DNA from: Neoceratodus forsteri | Taxonomy: Eukaryota; Chordata; Ceratodontiformes; Ceratodontidae | Assembly (NCBI GenBank): GCA_016271365.2 | Contig: CM057451.1 | Coordinates: 370,781,501-370,845,500, forward strand | Direction: 5' to 3' | DNA: 64,000 nucleotides | Shown here: piece by piece, positions 1 to 11,170 of the stretch | Layout of the letters: every line of letters starts with the position of its first letter | Position numbering within the stretch: position 1 is the first letter of the stretch | Program-made: the position numbers and the translations under genes | The notes under the pieces: model-generated | The model's input: the letters and a program-made list of their open reading frames with translations, nothing else | Told to the model about the DNA's origin: nothing | The model's database searches: none

Positions 1-750
1 CCTTGTCAGAGGGCTCGTCCCCCGGTTTCTTATGAGTGTCTGCTACCGGTTCAGTGGTTTATCTCAAGACATTTTCTCCTGCAGTCGTTTAAGACGCCTA
101 TCAAGCGTCGACTGAGGGAAATTTTTTTTTACAAATTTCACAGTCCTCCTTGAGGTGGTCAAACCTCAAAAATATGAGACAAATTAAATGAGGATCTGCT
201 TTAGTGAACGGTTCCCCACACTCTGTACAATGTTGGAAACCTGTGGGGCCCATTCGTTTCTTAGGTTGTGACATGTATCGGTTGGTTAGAACCGAAGTGA
301 ACCAAGAATTACCTCGGTAAAATCAAGAAGTTTAAAATAACTAAACCACCTCACTAGAAGGTACCAAAATTAAAATAAATAAATTCAAACCAAATCAAAG
401 CATCGGTTCCTTCCCAGTTAGGGAAAAACCGGAGAGGAACCAATAACACTTACCAGGCTATCACTAACTAATTCTACCTGTGAACCAAGGACAGTGCTTC
501 AAAAATCAAGGAAAATAAAACGGACTACAATTTAACCAAGAAAAATAACTTCTTCAGATGAAGTGAAGGAGAGCTCTCCGGAGACGTCTTCCTGAGGCAA
601 GCGGAGTAAAGAATCTAACGGTTGCAGGAAGTGCAACCAGGGACAGTGATTTGAAAACCAAGCTCGAGCCTAACATTCCATATATCATTAGCATAGCTTT
701 TATTAACCATTTCGGCTCCAGGACAGTCCTATGGTGAGACCATACTGCAA
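1..750 (-). mobile_element. DIRS retrotransposon fragment: 5' terminal region and start of gag
   Basis: Read on the minus strand, an ATG at 274 opens a short gag-like reading frame starting MSQPKKRMGPTGF, followed by a Cx2C pair and a K-A-D-x-H motif. This is the same N-terminal module seen in the gag proteins of DIRS elements C and D further right. The stretch 540-750, with its phrase about gagagctctcc and the sequence around agtgcaacc, resembles the 5' terminal repeat of DIRS D (52080-52304). The gag frame is lost within about 150 bases and the rest of the element lies outside the window or is deleted. It is a relic of the same lineage as D but clearly more diverged. Confidence 0.75.
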
Positions 751-769
751 TTGTCAGAATACAGTACGA

Positions 770-2330
770 TTTACTGGGGTTTGAAGTCAGCCCTACTAAA
801 ATTTAGCTTGCATGTAGTACCCTTTTTGATTTCACTAGTTTGTTCCTCCATAATTTGAAAAAGTACAATGCAGTGATCACTGTTCCCAAGTGGACTGTCT
901 ACCTTAATACTGCCCACAGTCTCACCCATATTTGACAAGACGAGATCCAAGATATTACTCCCCCGGTCTCTGTGTGCACCTTCTGATCAAGCCCAGTATG
1001 ATCGAGGACCTCTAGGCAGTTGTTTCCTATGCTAGTGGTATCCTTTAAATCCTGCCAGGCTATCCCAGGCAAGTTAAAGTCACCTACCAAAATATTGTTT
1101 TCTGCTGGGTCTAAGTCTGATATATAATTTAACAACAATCTGTCCTCTTTGGGTGAGACAGACTGGGCCTATAAATTAGCCCAAACTTTATTTTGGTAGT
1201 TGCTTTAGGTAGTAATTTAACCCATAGCATTTCCAGGTTATTCTGCTTCAATAGTATCTCTTCACTTTTTATGGAATCTTTGATGTATATGGCTATTCCA
1301 CCACCTCTCCTAAGGGATCTGGATTTGGAATATAGGTTGTAACCCCTGATGTTTTTTTCCCCATAGATCTGTTTCCTCCCACCAGGTTCCCGTTACTAAA
1401 GCAACCTGTATATTCAGGGAGTCTAGGAGATATCTGAATTCTTCACATTTATTAACCAAGCTCCTAGCATTTAGCAAAACTCCATTCCATCCTTTCTCAC
1501 GGTCTATTTTTGTCTTTTTTTTTTTCTTCCGTCATCTCTGGTGGAACCTTCCCCCCTTTGCCCAGTTTAAATGAAACTTAATAACCGCATTTATTTTTTC
1601 CCCAGGATTCTTGTCCCAGCTCTGTTTAATGCAACCCATCCATCTTGAACTCCAGGTACGTACTTGAATTCAAAATTGCATTTCTGTTCCAGGTGCAAAG
1701 CTTCTATTAAAAAGACTAATAAATTGTATAGTATGAGGTCCCTTGACATCCTCCCCTTTGAAGGCCATGCAGTCTGATGTTGCTGCAACATCAACAGCTT
1801 TCAAGGTCATTGCATTTGTCCTGCAGCTGTGATTGAGTTTGTAGGACCTTAAGTATAATGTGGTCCAACGCTGGTAGACTTCTGTGAGGTGCACTTCAAG
1901 CTCAATTACCTTGCCTCCCAAGTTGCTTACTTCAGTTTGCAGGTCGTTTTGAAGAATGACCATTTCTTTCCAACAGGTCCCGAGTTCTGCAAGTACAGTT
2001 TGAGTGCACTGCAGCTCATAGTCGGGTACTCCCCTTCTCAATTCACCGCAGTGTTTGTAGAGTGTGAGGATTCATTTCCCAATTCCTCCCCACATAGTCT
2101 GTTACCATCACCTGATTTCGCTGGGGCTCCTCACGTCACTGCCTCCCCATCTTTAGTACTTCCCTCGAGAAACATGTACTGTGGTTTTCGGTGTAAGCTG
2201 GTCACACTGGGAGGTCTTATACTCGAGTGGGTTTATGGAACTGAAGATTCAGGCAGCCACTGCAGTTGTGATGCCACTGGAAGTCCAGTCCTGACAGTTT
2301 CAAATGAGCCCATTCTAAAAATAATGCATT
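770..2330 (-). mobile_element. CR1-like non-LTR retrotransposon remnant (ORF1 end and endonuclease)
   Basis: Minus-strand fragments give, in order, a coiled-coil-like ORF1 piece (2041-1670), the start of an apurinic endonuclease with NARSLVNK near 1470, the catalytic GDFNLP motif near 1080, and a GNSDH motif near 880. This order is that of the CR1/jockey-group ORF2 endonuclease. Stops and frameshifts separate every block, and the reverse transcriptase that should follow is absent, so the copy is dead and cut off on its 3' side next to the DIRS fragment at 1-750. Assignment to CR1 rather than another jockey-group LINE is likely, not certain. The 5' limit near 2330 is approximate. Confidence 0.75.
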
Positions 2331-2339
2331 TAAAAATGC

Positions 2340-3242
2340 CTGACTTGTGAATGTTTATGGCTAGAAACTCAGGGATTTTTTTGTTTGTTTTTAAAAGAAA
2401 GCTTAGAATCAGGTTTACATGGTTACATCATATTGATAACCTTTCAACATAATGACATACTGGAAATGCACATTTACTGTATCAATACATTAATAAGGCA
2501 TTCCCACCACATACTGACGGGAAGTAGTTTTAGTATATTGATACAGTGGAAGTATACTACATCAGTACATTAATTATACACATACCTTATTGACAAAAAA
2601 GTTTTGAAAACACTAACATTTTATAGTAGTAAAACAAACAACAATGGTATGCTTTTTGTTATGAGAATGAGTTTCCAAAGTAGTCAAATCATGATACATT
2701 CATTTTATTTTATTAGGGTAAGACCATAGCTCATTTTTGGTAGTGTCCCAGGATAACTTACAACAAAGAACACAGCTACAGAGCTTATAAATGTTACAAA
2801 TATGGAAGAAATACAGACAATGTCACAATATAATATTAGAGATGAGAATTAGATTTTTTTGTGCAGTATTAGCTTCTGCTTAGCAAATTAAATGGCAAAC
2901 TGGAAGTGAGAAAGAAATACCAGGTTTTAGCCCAGTAGGTAGCATTATTTCTTTTTCACTGCAATTTGCATTCAATAAACTATACTGTATCAACACATTA
3001 TAAATCTAGATGCATTAAGTACTCATTTTTCCTTCTGATAACCCATACATCTACTCAGCATTGAAACATACTAAGTAAATTATGATCAGCTATGTCTTAG
3101 TATACCCAAACAGACCCTTTTAATACAACCAAACACATACTCTACCCACCCTCCTTCAAAAAACATCTCAGGACCCCTGGTTTCTGATGGAAATATAACA
3201 GGCATACATATTTATGAGTCTTGGGATCTTCCAATCACTTAC
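2340..3242. other. Intronic sequence with no recognised feature
   Basis: AT-rich sequence downstream of the AGO exon on the gene's strand. It begins at the exon's donor site and runs into the LINE remnant. I looked for the next AGO exon (beginning VCNIVAGQ in the known family) and did not find it. No repeat family was recognised. Confidence 0.6.
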
Positions 3243-3390
3243 TTCTAGAGGCAAGTAGGTGTGTTTCTGCTCCTGTCCCACCTGAAGACAGGGTAGATGA
3301 GGGTACTTCAGCTGAAGGTTATATTTTTCTCTGAAATATTGCGCTACTGTCCGCTCCACAGTTTGTCCATTTTCTAACTGCAAAGGGAAG
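3243..3390 (-). CDS. AGO3: Argonaute exon (PAZ domain, second half), AGO3-type
   Basis: This 148-bp exon encodes one base completing a codon plus 49 residues, from [10 protein letters not shown] to [20 protein letters not shown] acceptor precedes it (plus strand 3391-3400) and a GTAAGT donor follows (3242-3237). Argonaute proteins bind small guide RNAs in the cytoplasm for silencing; the PAZ domain anchors the guide's 3' end. By human AGO1 numbering, the residues equivalent to F292, Y309, Y314, K333 and Y336 of the pocket are all present. The series [17 protein letters not shown] matches AGO3 as I remember it; AGO1 has ESGQTVECTVAQYFKQK there and AGO2 and AGO4 differ in other ways. The first base joins the AC at the end of the exon at 34518-34605 to make threonine. 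Introns and intact splice sites argue against a retrocopy. Confidence 0.95.
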
Positions 3391-3400
3391 CTGGAAAAAA

Positions 3401-3780
3401 ATATTCATGGTATATATTTGTAAGGCAGTTCATTTCTCAATCTCAGTCACAGAAGAGTGCATGGATTAGAATATTTCAGTGCAAAATGTCACGATTCACT
3501 GCCATGTAAAATACCAAGGTTGCTGCATCTATATCACAGTGTCACTTCTGTCTGCTTTATAAATAAGATGAAATTGGCTCCATGGTGCTGAATGGTACAG
3601 GACCTCGCTGGTACGCTGGTAACCTGGATCTCTGCTCAGAACCAGGAATGTCAGAAGCTGAGGCCGACAAGGAGTGCTGAAAGCATCCACACAGACACTC
3701 ACCTCTTGGGAGGACAAACTACTGCCACTCTGGTGGTGTCGCTGGTGACAAAAGTGACCATATGCTGTGGCTAGTAGTAG
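3401..3780. other. Intronic sequence with no recognised feature
   Basis: Sequence between the acceptor side of the AGO exon and the 3' tail of the L2 element. The short open frames in it do not resemble known proteins. A pyrimidine-rich tract directly upstream of the acceptor is the only functional signal seen. Confidence 0.6.
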
Positions 3781-4363
3781 TAGTTTATTTTATTTGTTTA
3801 GGGTGTCCTTACAATAGGATTACAAATACACAGATACATAAATAACAAAACAGGAACAGTAATAAGAACATATACATGTAAAATTTCAGACATACTTAAA
3901 ACAACTGAACCCGTTCAAAGTCTTAAACGGCCCACATCAGGCCCCAAAAACTTGTATAAACAATGTCTTAAGTTGTCGTTTAAAAATGTCAGCAGATGGT
4001 GCCTCCCGGGGTGCCCCGACAACGAATTCCACAATGCTGGGGCAGCTACATCAAATGTTCGGTCCCCAGAGCTGTTTAATCTCACACTGGGAATCTCCAG
4101 GAGAGCACCGGTAGCTAATCTGAGGGAGCAAGACGGGACAAAGGGATGTAGGAGTTCCTTCAGGTAGCCCGGACCCGAACCGTGTAGGGCCTTGTTGGTC
4201 AAAAGGCCTACCCTGAAGGTAATGCACCAGCGTACTGGCAGTCAGTTCATTTTGCACAGCACTGGAGTGATATGACTGAATCTGGAATGACCAGTCAACA
4301 CCCGTGCCGCAGCATTCTGCAACAGCTGCAGGTGCCGCAGCGCACCACCTCTGACCCTGAGGT
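3781..4363 (-). mobile_element. L2-type LINE, 3' segment (C-terminus of ORF2 and tail)
   Basis: On the minus strand this encodes the L2 ORF2 C-terminus: a block with LQLLQNAAARVLTG and HITPVL, then GYLKELLHPFVPSCSLR and APALWNSLS. It ends in a short tail of AGT/TTT repeats at 3781-3800. The frame is broken in at least two places. Its upstream partner is the segment at 5269-6013, from which it is separated by a CR1 inserted in the opposite orientation. Confidence 0.85.
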
Positions 4364-5268
4364 ATATCAACAGGATCTGCAACAGGGTTGATACATAAGG
4401 TGGGGTGGAAAGGATGATAAGGGACTTGGCAAGGTTGGAGGAATGGTTAAATGTATTGCAGCTCAGATTCAACGCAAAGAAGTGCAAAGTAATGCACCTG
4501 GGAAACAAAAACCCAGAAGAAGAGTACACAATGGGGGTGAGATACTGACAACAACAAAAATGGAAAGGGACCTGGAGGTAGTCATAGCAGATGAGCTAAA
4601 AGTGGGCCAGCAATGTAAGAAGACAGTAAGGGGGGGATACTGGGATGCATAGGGAGAGGTGTCAACAGTAGAAAACAGGAAGTTGTTGGCCCTGTGTACA
4701 GACAGTTGGTAAGACCACATCTGGAGTACTGTGTACAGTTCTGGAGACCCCATCTCCACAAAGACATAGACAGGGGGGAGGCTGTCCAGAGGAGGAAAAC
4801 CAAAATGGTGCAGGGTCTGCACCAGAAGACATATGAAGAAAGAGTAAAGGAGCTTAAGATGTATAGCCTCAAGGAAAGGAGGGAGAGGGAGACATGACAG
4901 AAACTTTCAAATACTTCAAAGGAATCAACAAAGTCCAAGAGGGTAGCATCTTTCAGAAAAAGAGATGAGCAAGAACAAGGGGGCACAATCTGAAGATAGA
5001 GGGGGATGGCTCAGAGGTAATGTCAGGAAGTATTTCTTCACAGAGAGAGTTGTAGATGCATGGAACAGCCTTCCTGAGGAGGTCGTAGAGTCAACAACAG
5101 TGGGGGAATTCAAGAATGCACGGGACAGACATAAGGTAATTCTAGTGGGGGGTAGGAGGAAGTAGGTTGTTGGTTAACTAGGATCTGCAGCTTCTCCGTT
5201 AGGTAGGGAAATGGGCAGACTAGGTGGGCCAGGTGGTTCTTATCTGCCATCAGATTCTCTGTATCAAT
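4364..5268 (+). mobile_element. 5'-truncated CR1 element inserted in the L2 LINE
   Basis: The plus strand shows the late part of a CR1 ORF2: a phrase about LRFNAKKCKVMHLG in degraded form (about 4465-4500), then RPHLEYCVQFWRPHL (about 4712-4757), then the C-terminal FFTERVVDAWNSLPEE block (5035-5085). It ends with the run-out found in other CR1 copies here, just before position 5268. The L2 frame resumes on both sides, which fixes the limits. It is close in sequence to the copy at 20687-21848. Several frameshifts make it dead. Confidence 0.85.
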
Positions 5269-6013
5269 GTTAGAGTGCATTACAGTAGTCGAGTCTCGAG
5301 GTCTCGAAAGCATGGACCAGTGTGGCCAGGTCTTTGGGCGGGATAAAGGGCTTGATCCGGGCGAAGTTCCACAGATAGTAAAATTTGGTTCAGACAACAG
5401 CCGACACGTGAGCATCTAATGTCAGCTTGCTGTCAAACACAGCCCCCAGATTCTTCACCCTTGATGAAACCTCCAGTTCTTTTGGGCCTACATAAAGGCC
5501 CAACCTGTCAACAGAGGCTCCAAGCCCAACCCTCCAACCTGGCTCTACCACCAATATCTCGGTCTTCCCAGGGTTTAGTCCCAGCCAGTTCGACGCCATC
5601 CAAGCCTGTATCTCGGCCAAGCATTTATTCAGCACATCAACAGCATCAGGTCTAGCAGGTGTAAAAGACAGGTAGAGCTGAGTATCATCAGCCTAACAAT
5701 GAAAACTCAGCCCATACCGTCTTATGATCTCACTCAGGGGCAGCATATACACTATGAACAACAACTAGGAGAGGACAAAACCTCGGGGAACTCCACAGGG
5801 CAGGTCTCTCAGGTTCGAGAAACAAGTTCCCATCACTCCCTCTGAGACCTGCCCCAGAGAAAGGACTTAAACAAGCTGATCACCTTGCCGGTGAGTTACA
5901 CATACTCCCTCAGCCTATCTAACACCCCATGGTCCACAGTTTCAAACACAGAAGAGAGATCGAGCAGGACAAGAATTATACGCTCTCCCAGGTCCCTCAT
6001 CCTCAGCAGGTCA
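5269..6013 (-). mobile_element. L2-type LINE, middle segment (reverse transcriptase, late part)
   Basis: Minus-strand frames give, from high to low coordinate, LVLLDLSSVFETVDHG (motif A of the reverse transcriptase, near 5960-5915), then AEIQAWMASNWLGLNPGKTE (about 5615-5560), VKNLGAVFDSKLTLDAHV and RLDYCNAL. These are the L2/CR1-group motifs in their usual order. Stops and frameshifts are frequent. It joins the RT N-terminal piece at 10489-10837 across the inserted CR1, and the C-terminal piece at 3781-4363 across the other CR1. Confidence 0.85.
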
Positions 6014-6029
6014 ACAGGGGGCATAGGGA

Positions 6030-7276
6030 AAGGAGTGCAGGAGAATACTCTGGGGTCACACAGGGACCCTGGCAGAGGGGGCCCAAAAGAAGGACACTAC
6101 CAAGGAAGCAGGCAGGTAACTGGGGACCCTCACAAAGGGGGGCCAGAGGGACAACAGTCTCAGGAAAGTAGGCAGATGGCCGGGGCTGGACAGAAGGAAG
6201 CAAGGCGGGGAGGTGGATCAGACCTTACGCTCAGTAACCTCTTCAATTCTCTTCTTCTGCTTGAGGATGAGGGGGGTGATATAGCCATGACAGGGGTGGT
6301 TAGAGATGGAAAGGGAGTGAGGGGCAGGAGGCAGGGGCCGGATAGCAGGAGGAACAGGGGGGAACCTGGAATGCAGGAAAATGGGGGGAGCAGTGAATCA
6401 GAGCGGCAGGGGGAAGAGGGAGGAAAGCGCAAGGAGAAGGACCAGTTGGGAGGAAAGGGCAAGGAGAAGGACCAGAAGTACAAGGAGGATACAGTAAAGG
6501 GAGCCGAGGGTTTAGGCCAGGGGAGCACGACAAGCAAGGAGGGACTAAACGGAGACAGGAAGGAAGGGAGGACAAGCCAGGCTAGTTTAGCGGATTGGGG
6601 AGAAGGACCAGTCGCGAGCAGTGAGGGGGGAGTTAACGAGGTACAGAAGGATACTCGGGAGGAAGAGAGGCATAGGATCGGAGGAGGGTGGCCAGGGAAA
6701 ATAAGGAGGGGGGTGTGGCACCCAGATAGGGGAGGAACAGAAGCCGGCTGGGTGGAGGGCGGTAGAAAGGATGAGGGACATGGAAGGGGGGGAAATGGAG
6801 GAAAAAGAGCGGTCAGAGTGCTCCTGTTGGGGGATTCTATGATCAGGAGTATCAAATGGGATAGGGAGGGAGAAGCCTGGCCAGTTAGAACAAAATGCTT
6901 CCCTGGACTAACGGTGCACAGGGCTAAGCTTGAGGTATATCAGCTGGCAAAGGACTGTGGGGGTTCCCCGGACATACTGGTCTACCTGGGTATAAATGAC
7001 ACTGAGGGAAATAGCGTGCTAAAGATACAGGCAAGGTTCAGGAAGCTTGCCAGGGTCTGTCATGACATAGGATGCACAATTTCCTTCTCGGAAATCCTGC
7101 CGGTGCCAAGGGCTAGTGGCGAACACAAAAGGAAGATTAGGGAGATAAACCAGTGGCTCAGGGAGTGGTGTGAGGCCAGAGGATATGGGTTGATGGGGGA
7201 TTTGGGGGAGACCTGGGAGGATAAGAAGCTGTATGCTAGAGATAGGCTCCATCTCAATTTGGAGGGGAGTCCTTAA
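6030..7276 (+). pseudogene. CR1 ORF1 with C-terminal SGNH/GDSL esterase domain
   Basis: An open frame of roughly 415 codons inside the CR1. The first two thirds is a low-complexity, Gly/Arg/Lys/Glu-rich stretch that probably binds nucleic acid. The last 150 residues form an SGNH hydrolase-like domain: VLLLGDSMIRSI (serine block, near 6820-6855), LVYLGINDTE (glycine-asparagine block, near 6980-7010) and DRLHLN (Asp-His block, near 7240-7257). CR1 ORF1 proteins are known to carry such an esterase, thought to act on membrane lipids or to assist ribonucleoprotein formation. The frame is open, but it runs in from L2 sequence with no clear start codon and the partner ORF2 is broken, so I call it a relic. 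ORF2 begins about 230 bases downstream. Confidence 0.8.
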
Positions 7277-7504
7277 GTTGAAGATAGAGGGGTTCATTGG
7301 TGAAAAGTGGGGTTTAAACTTGTGAAGAGGGGAGGGATGAGAGAAAAGGCTGTCGAGGGGGGGTCCGATAAAGGAGGGACTCTGTCTCCACCCCCCTGGG
7401 GAGCTGGAGGAATGCGGGAAAAGGCCGACTGGTAAAGTGCAGAACAGGGGAAAACAGAATCCCCATGGGAACACGAGCAGGGGAAAAGGAAGTATAGGGA
7501 AAGG

Positions 7505-10330
7505 GTGGAAGGTAGTCTTGCTAAATGCCAAGAGCTTAGGCAATAAAATGCCTGAGCTCCAGGAGATGCTAACTGAGGGAGCGGTGGATGTGGCAGCGGT
7601 CACTGAGACCTGGGCCACCGCAGGACACGACTGGGACCTGAACCTGGAGGGTTACACTATGATCAGGAAGGACAGGGGGGAAGGAAGGGGAGGAGGGGTA
7701 GCAATGATAGTCAAAAACTGCATTGGCATAGGGGTAGTAGAGGAGGCGGAGTGAACCATGGAGGCGATTTGGGTCACCTTGATAACAAGGGGCAAGAGAG
7801 TAAAAATAGGAGTGGTGTATAGACCCCCTGTACTGGCGGAGGAGCTGGAGGAGAGTCTGGTGGCAGATGTTGGGAGACACTGCAGATTGGCAGGGGAAGG
7901 GTGGTGGTGGTGGTGTTGGGGGACTTAAACATGCCAGGAACAGACTGGGAGACTATGACATCCTCGGTGGCCAGGGAACAGAGGTTGTTGGATGTCTTTC
8001 AAGATGCATTCTTAACTCAGCAGGTGGAGGAACCGACCAGGGAGGCGCGGGTACTGGATGTGGTCCTGGCAGACAGTGACCAGATTGGGGGCCTGGAGGT
8101 AAGGGACCCGTTGGCGGGGAGCGACCATGCCAAGGTCTGGTTCTCCCTGGACCTAGGAGGGGTAGAAGGCTGCACAAAGACGGAGGTAACTGACTTCAGG
8201 GGGGATGATTTTAAGGAAATGGGAAGGATCCTTAAGGAGCATTTGGATGTGATTGGGTCAGACATGGACGCTGATAGTAGGTGGGAAATCATCAGGAGAG
8301 GGGTGCAGGGTGCTACCAGCACCTGTGCAAGGGTAAGATGAAAATGCGGTAGGGACCGAAAACCTTGCTGATGGACCAGGGAGGTCCGGAGGTGGTGCGG
8401 GGAAAGAAGGCAGTCTATAGGCAATTCAAGTGCTCAAGGAGTGAAAGGGATCGAGGGGAGTACGAGCTGATGGCTAGAAGGGCCACTAGGGTGGTAAGGG
8501 CAGCTAAGGCAAGGAAGGAGCAGAACCTGGCCAGGGAAATCAGGAGAGGGAACAAGGGGTTCTTTAGATACATTGGGGATAAACGAAGGGTGAAGGGGCA
8601 GATTAGCAGGATTAAAACAGGGGAGAGATGGGCACAAGACCCGGGGGAGCAGGCTGAGGTACTAAATGAGTACTTCACCTCAGTTTTCACCAAGGAAAAT
8701 GGGGATGCTGCATCATACATGGGAGGAGACAGTGATACTGAGGAGGGGGGACCCTTACCGATCGGCGGGTCTGGGGAGAGGGGGAGGCATCACTGGCAGG
8801 AGGGGGGAAGGCTAAGCAGGAAGAAGAGGTAGTGGAAGTGGAAATCACAGCAGAGAGAGTGAGAGAAGCCCTCAGGACCCTTAAGACAGAGGAAGCACCG
8901 GAGCCAGATAAATTACATCCCAGAGTGCTGAAGGAGCTTGCGGATGTCTTGGTGAAACCCCTGGAGGAGCTTTTCACCATCTCTCTGAGGACAGGGTGGG
9001 TGCCCCAGGACTGAAAGGTGGTGCATATAGTGCCTATCCACAAGGGGGGATCAAGGGAGGTGGCAGGGAACTACAGGCCTGTCAGCCTGACATCAGTGGT
9101 GGGCAAGGTGATGGAGGGCATTGTCAAGAAGGGCTGGGGGACCTGGAAAGTCAGAGTGCCTGGACGATAGACAGCATGGATTCGTCCTGGGGAAATCGTG
9201 TCAGACAAACCTTGTGGAGTTCTATGACTGGGTGACGAGTGCCTTGGACCTGGGTAGACCAGTGGACGTCCTCTGTCTAGACTTCAGCAAGGCATTGGAC
9301 TCTGTTGATCACGAGGGCCTGTTGGATAAGCTGCAAGAAATGCAGGTGGGGAACCAGATGATTAGATGGATAGGAAATTGGCTCCAGGACTGGACCCAGA
9401 GGGTCGTAGTTGGCGGGATAGTCTCATCCCCAAGGAGGGTCATTAGTGGGGTCCCACAGGGATCAGTCCTTGGGCCCCTCCTGTTCAACGCATACGTCTC
9501 TGATGTAAGGACAGGTATCAGGAGTGAGATGAGTCTCTTTGTGGATGACTCAAACCTGGGGGCGGTGGTGGATGGGGAGGGTGGCCCTACAGGGGGAACT
9601 GGAGGCTCTGGAAAGATGGTCTAGAAAGTGGACGCTGAGGTTCAATGCAGGGAAATGCAAGGTACTGCACCTGGGGGCCAGAAACCCGGGCCAAGTGTAC
9701 ACCCTGGGGGGGAATGCTACAAGTCTCGATGGCTGAGAGGGACCTGGGGGTGGTGGTGGATGTCAAGACCAACAACTTGGAGACTTGTAGGAGGGTAGCA
9801 GCCAAGGCCAACAGGATGCTGGGATCCATCGCTAGGGGGATCACCTCCAGAAGGAGGGATGTGATACTCCCTCTGCATAACTGCTTGGTGAGGCCGCACC
9901 TTGAGTACTGCGTACAGTTTTGGAGGCCACACTTAAAGAGGGATATTAAACTCCTGGAGATGGTCCAGAGGAGGGCAACCAAATGATTTGGGGCTTGGGG
10001 GACAGGACCCATGAGGAGAGGCTCGAAGAGCTAAATATGTACACATTGGAAGAGAGAAGGGACCGGGGGTACATGATAGAGGTCTTCAGGTACATGAAGG
10101 GGGTAAATAGGGGAGGAACAGTCACAGTGCTTCGAAGGAAGGAGAAGGGGGCCACTAGAGGGCATGGGTGGAAGCCGCAGGGGGGAAGATTCAGGGGAGA
10201 AAGGAGGAGGTGCTGCTTCACTGAGAGGGTGGTGGAGCCATGGAATGCGCTGCCTAGGGGGCTGGTGGAGGCAGAGACGGTGGAGGGGGTTCAAAATGGG
10301 GTGGGACAGGTACAGGGGAAGGGTTCTGGA
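7505..10330 (+). pseudogene. CR1 ORF2: endonuclease and reverse transcriptase, broken
   Basis: Blocks in order: endonuclease start LLNAKSLGNKM (about 7517), TETWA (7604), GDLNMPGTDW (about 7918), GSDHAKVW (8119); reverse transcriptase motif A CLDFSKALDSVDHEG (about 9272), GVPQGSVLGPLLFN (about 9449) and the catalytic block LFVDDSN (about 9535, where most CR1s have FADD); then VRPHLEYCVQFWRPHLK (about 9888) and the C-terminal FTERVVEPWNALPRG (10220). At least six stops or frameshifts interrupt it (for example the stop at 7752 and frame changes near 7900, 8340, 8815, 9013 and 9600), so no enzyme could be made. The short gaps suggest moderate age. Confidence 0.88.
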
Positions 10331-10488
10331 AGCAAAATCCAATGCAGCGAGAATATCCGGAACTGGGAAGGGAGAAGCCAGAGAAGGCGAGGGGGGGCAG
10401 CAAGGTCAGCTCCCAGGGTGGGGGCTGACCAAACAAGCAGACGTAAAAGACCATTAGGCCTATTCTACTGGCATTTTAGTATGTTAGT

Positions 10489-10837
10489 AGGTCATTCAAC
10501 ACCCTGACCAATGCTGTCTCTGTGCTATGCAAGGCCCTAAACCCAGACTGGAAAGGTTCATAAATTTGGAAGTCTATGAGACAGCCATCTAACTGTTCTG
10601 CTACCACCTTCTCAAGAACCTTCCCCAAATAGGGAAGGTTTGATATAGGCCAGTAATTTTCCAGGACGTCAGGGTCCAGCAATGGTTTCTTCAGCAGGGG
10701 CTTAACCAGAGCTTGTTTTAAAGACTCTGGAAAAAAACCCACCAACAAGGAAACTCCCAACTATCCTGACAAAGATCAGGCCCAGGGCTTCGATGCAGCC
10801 AACTAGTAGCTGAGCCGGCCCAGGTCCATGTCACAGA
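10489..10837 (-). mobile_element. L2-type LINE, reverse transcriptase N-terminal segment
   Basis: Minus-strand frame with FPESLKQALVKPLLKKP, LENYWPISNLPYLGKVLEK and PFQSGFRALHSTETAL, the L2-group reverse-transcriptase fingers. A W replaces the usual R in NYRPISNL, a mark of decay. It runs directly into the CR1 at 10488 and ends against the DIRS element at 10838. I could not find the L2 endonuclease on the far side of that DIRS, so the L2 was probably 5'-truncated there. Confidence 0.85.
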
Positions 10838-11170
10838 AATACAGGTTACTCACCTGTAACAGGAGTTCTAGGAATGGTATATGTTGTTCATCCACACTGT
10901 CTTGCAGGTTCCTTGCCGCTTTAAATCTTGCCGGAAAGTCTTCAAGCTGGCTCCTTCCACCCACCCGGGTGGTAAAACTCTTGGCTCCGCCCCATGACGC
11001 CAGATCTAGCCCGCTGGAAGCCAGGTTGTGCGTCGAAGCTGGGGAGGCTGGGTGGGTCATGTGGATGAACAACATATACCATTCCTAGAACTCCTGTTAC
11101 AGGTGAGTAACCTGTATTTCTAGGGACATGGATATGTTGTTCATCCACACTGTCTGGCAGACTCCTAGCA
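10838..11170. repeat. DIRS A 3' inverted terminal repeat and internal complementary region
   Basis: The stretch 10838-10905 is repeated in inverted orientation at 11059-11116 almost without change. It continues directly into 11117-11165, which is the inverted copy of the right end of the element (16620-16653). This junction of both termini is the internal complementary region used to circularise the DNA copy. A further inverted match links 10920-10990 with 16530-16605, so the terminal repeats are roughly 130-150 bp. Confidence 0.9.

Larger units (their letters stand above)
6014..10488 (+). mobile_element. Nearly full-length CR1 element inserted in the L2 LINE
   Basis: About 4.5 kb on the plus strand with both CR1 genes in order: ORF1 with an SGNH esterase domain, then ORF2 with endonuclease and reverse transcriptase. 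The 3' end (TAGGCCTATTCTACTGGCA followed by TAGTATGTTAGTA) matches, inverted, the end of the CR1 at 18965-19385, so the two belong to one 3'-end family. The host L2 frame breaks at the two edges in the same codon neighbourhood (NDLL at 10490 and DLLRMRDLGE at 6013). This places the insertion to within a few bases. No target duplication is evident, as is usual for CR1. Confidence 0.9.

Noticed and set aside
1889..2350. 153-codon plus-strand open frame
   Set aside because: It is the antisense of the CR1-like ORF1 region and resembles no protein.
3243..3390. AGO exon as a processed retrocopy
   Set aside because: Consensus splice sites flank both exons, and adjacent coding sequence is 31 kb away. 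A retrocopy would have the exons joined.
6160..6855. 231-codon minus-strand Pro/Ser/Leu-rich open frame
   Set aside because: Antisense of the stop-poor, G-rich ORF1 of the CR1.
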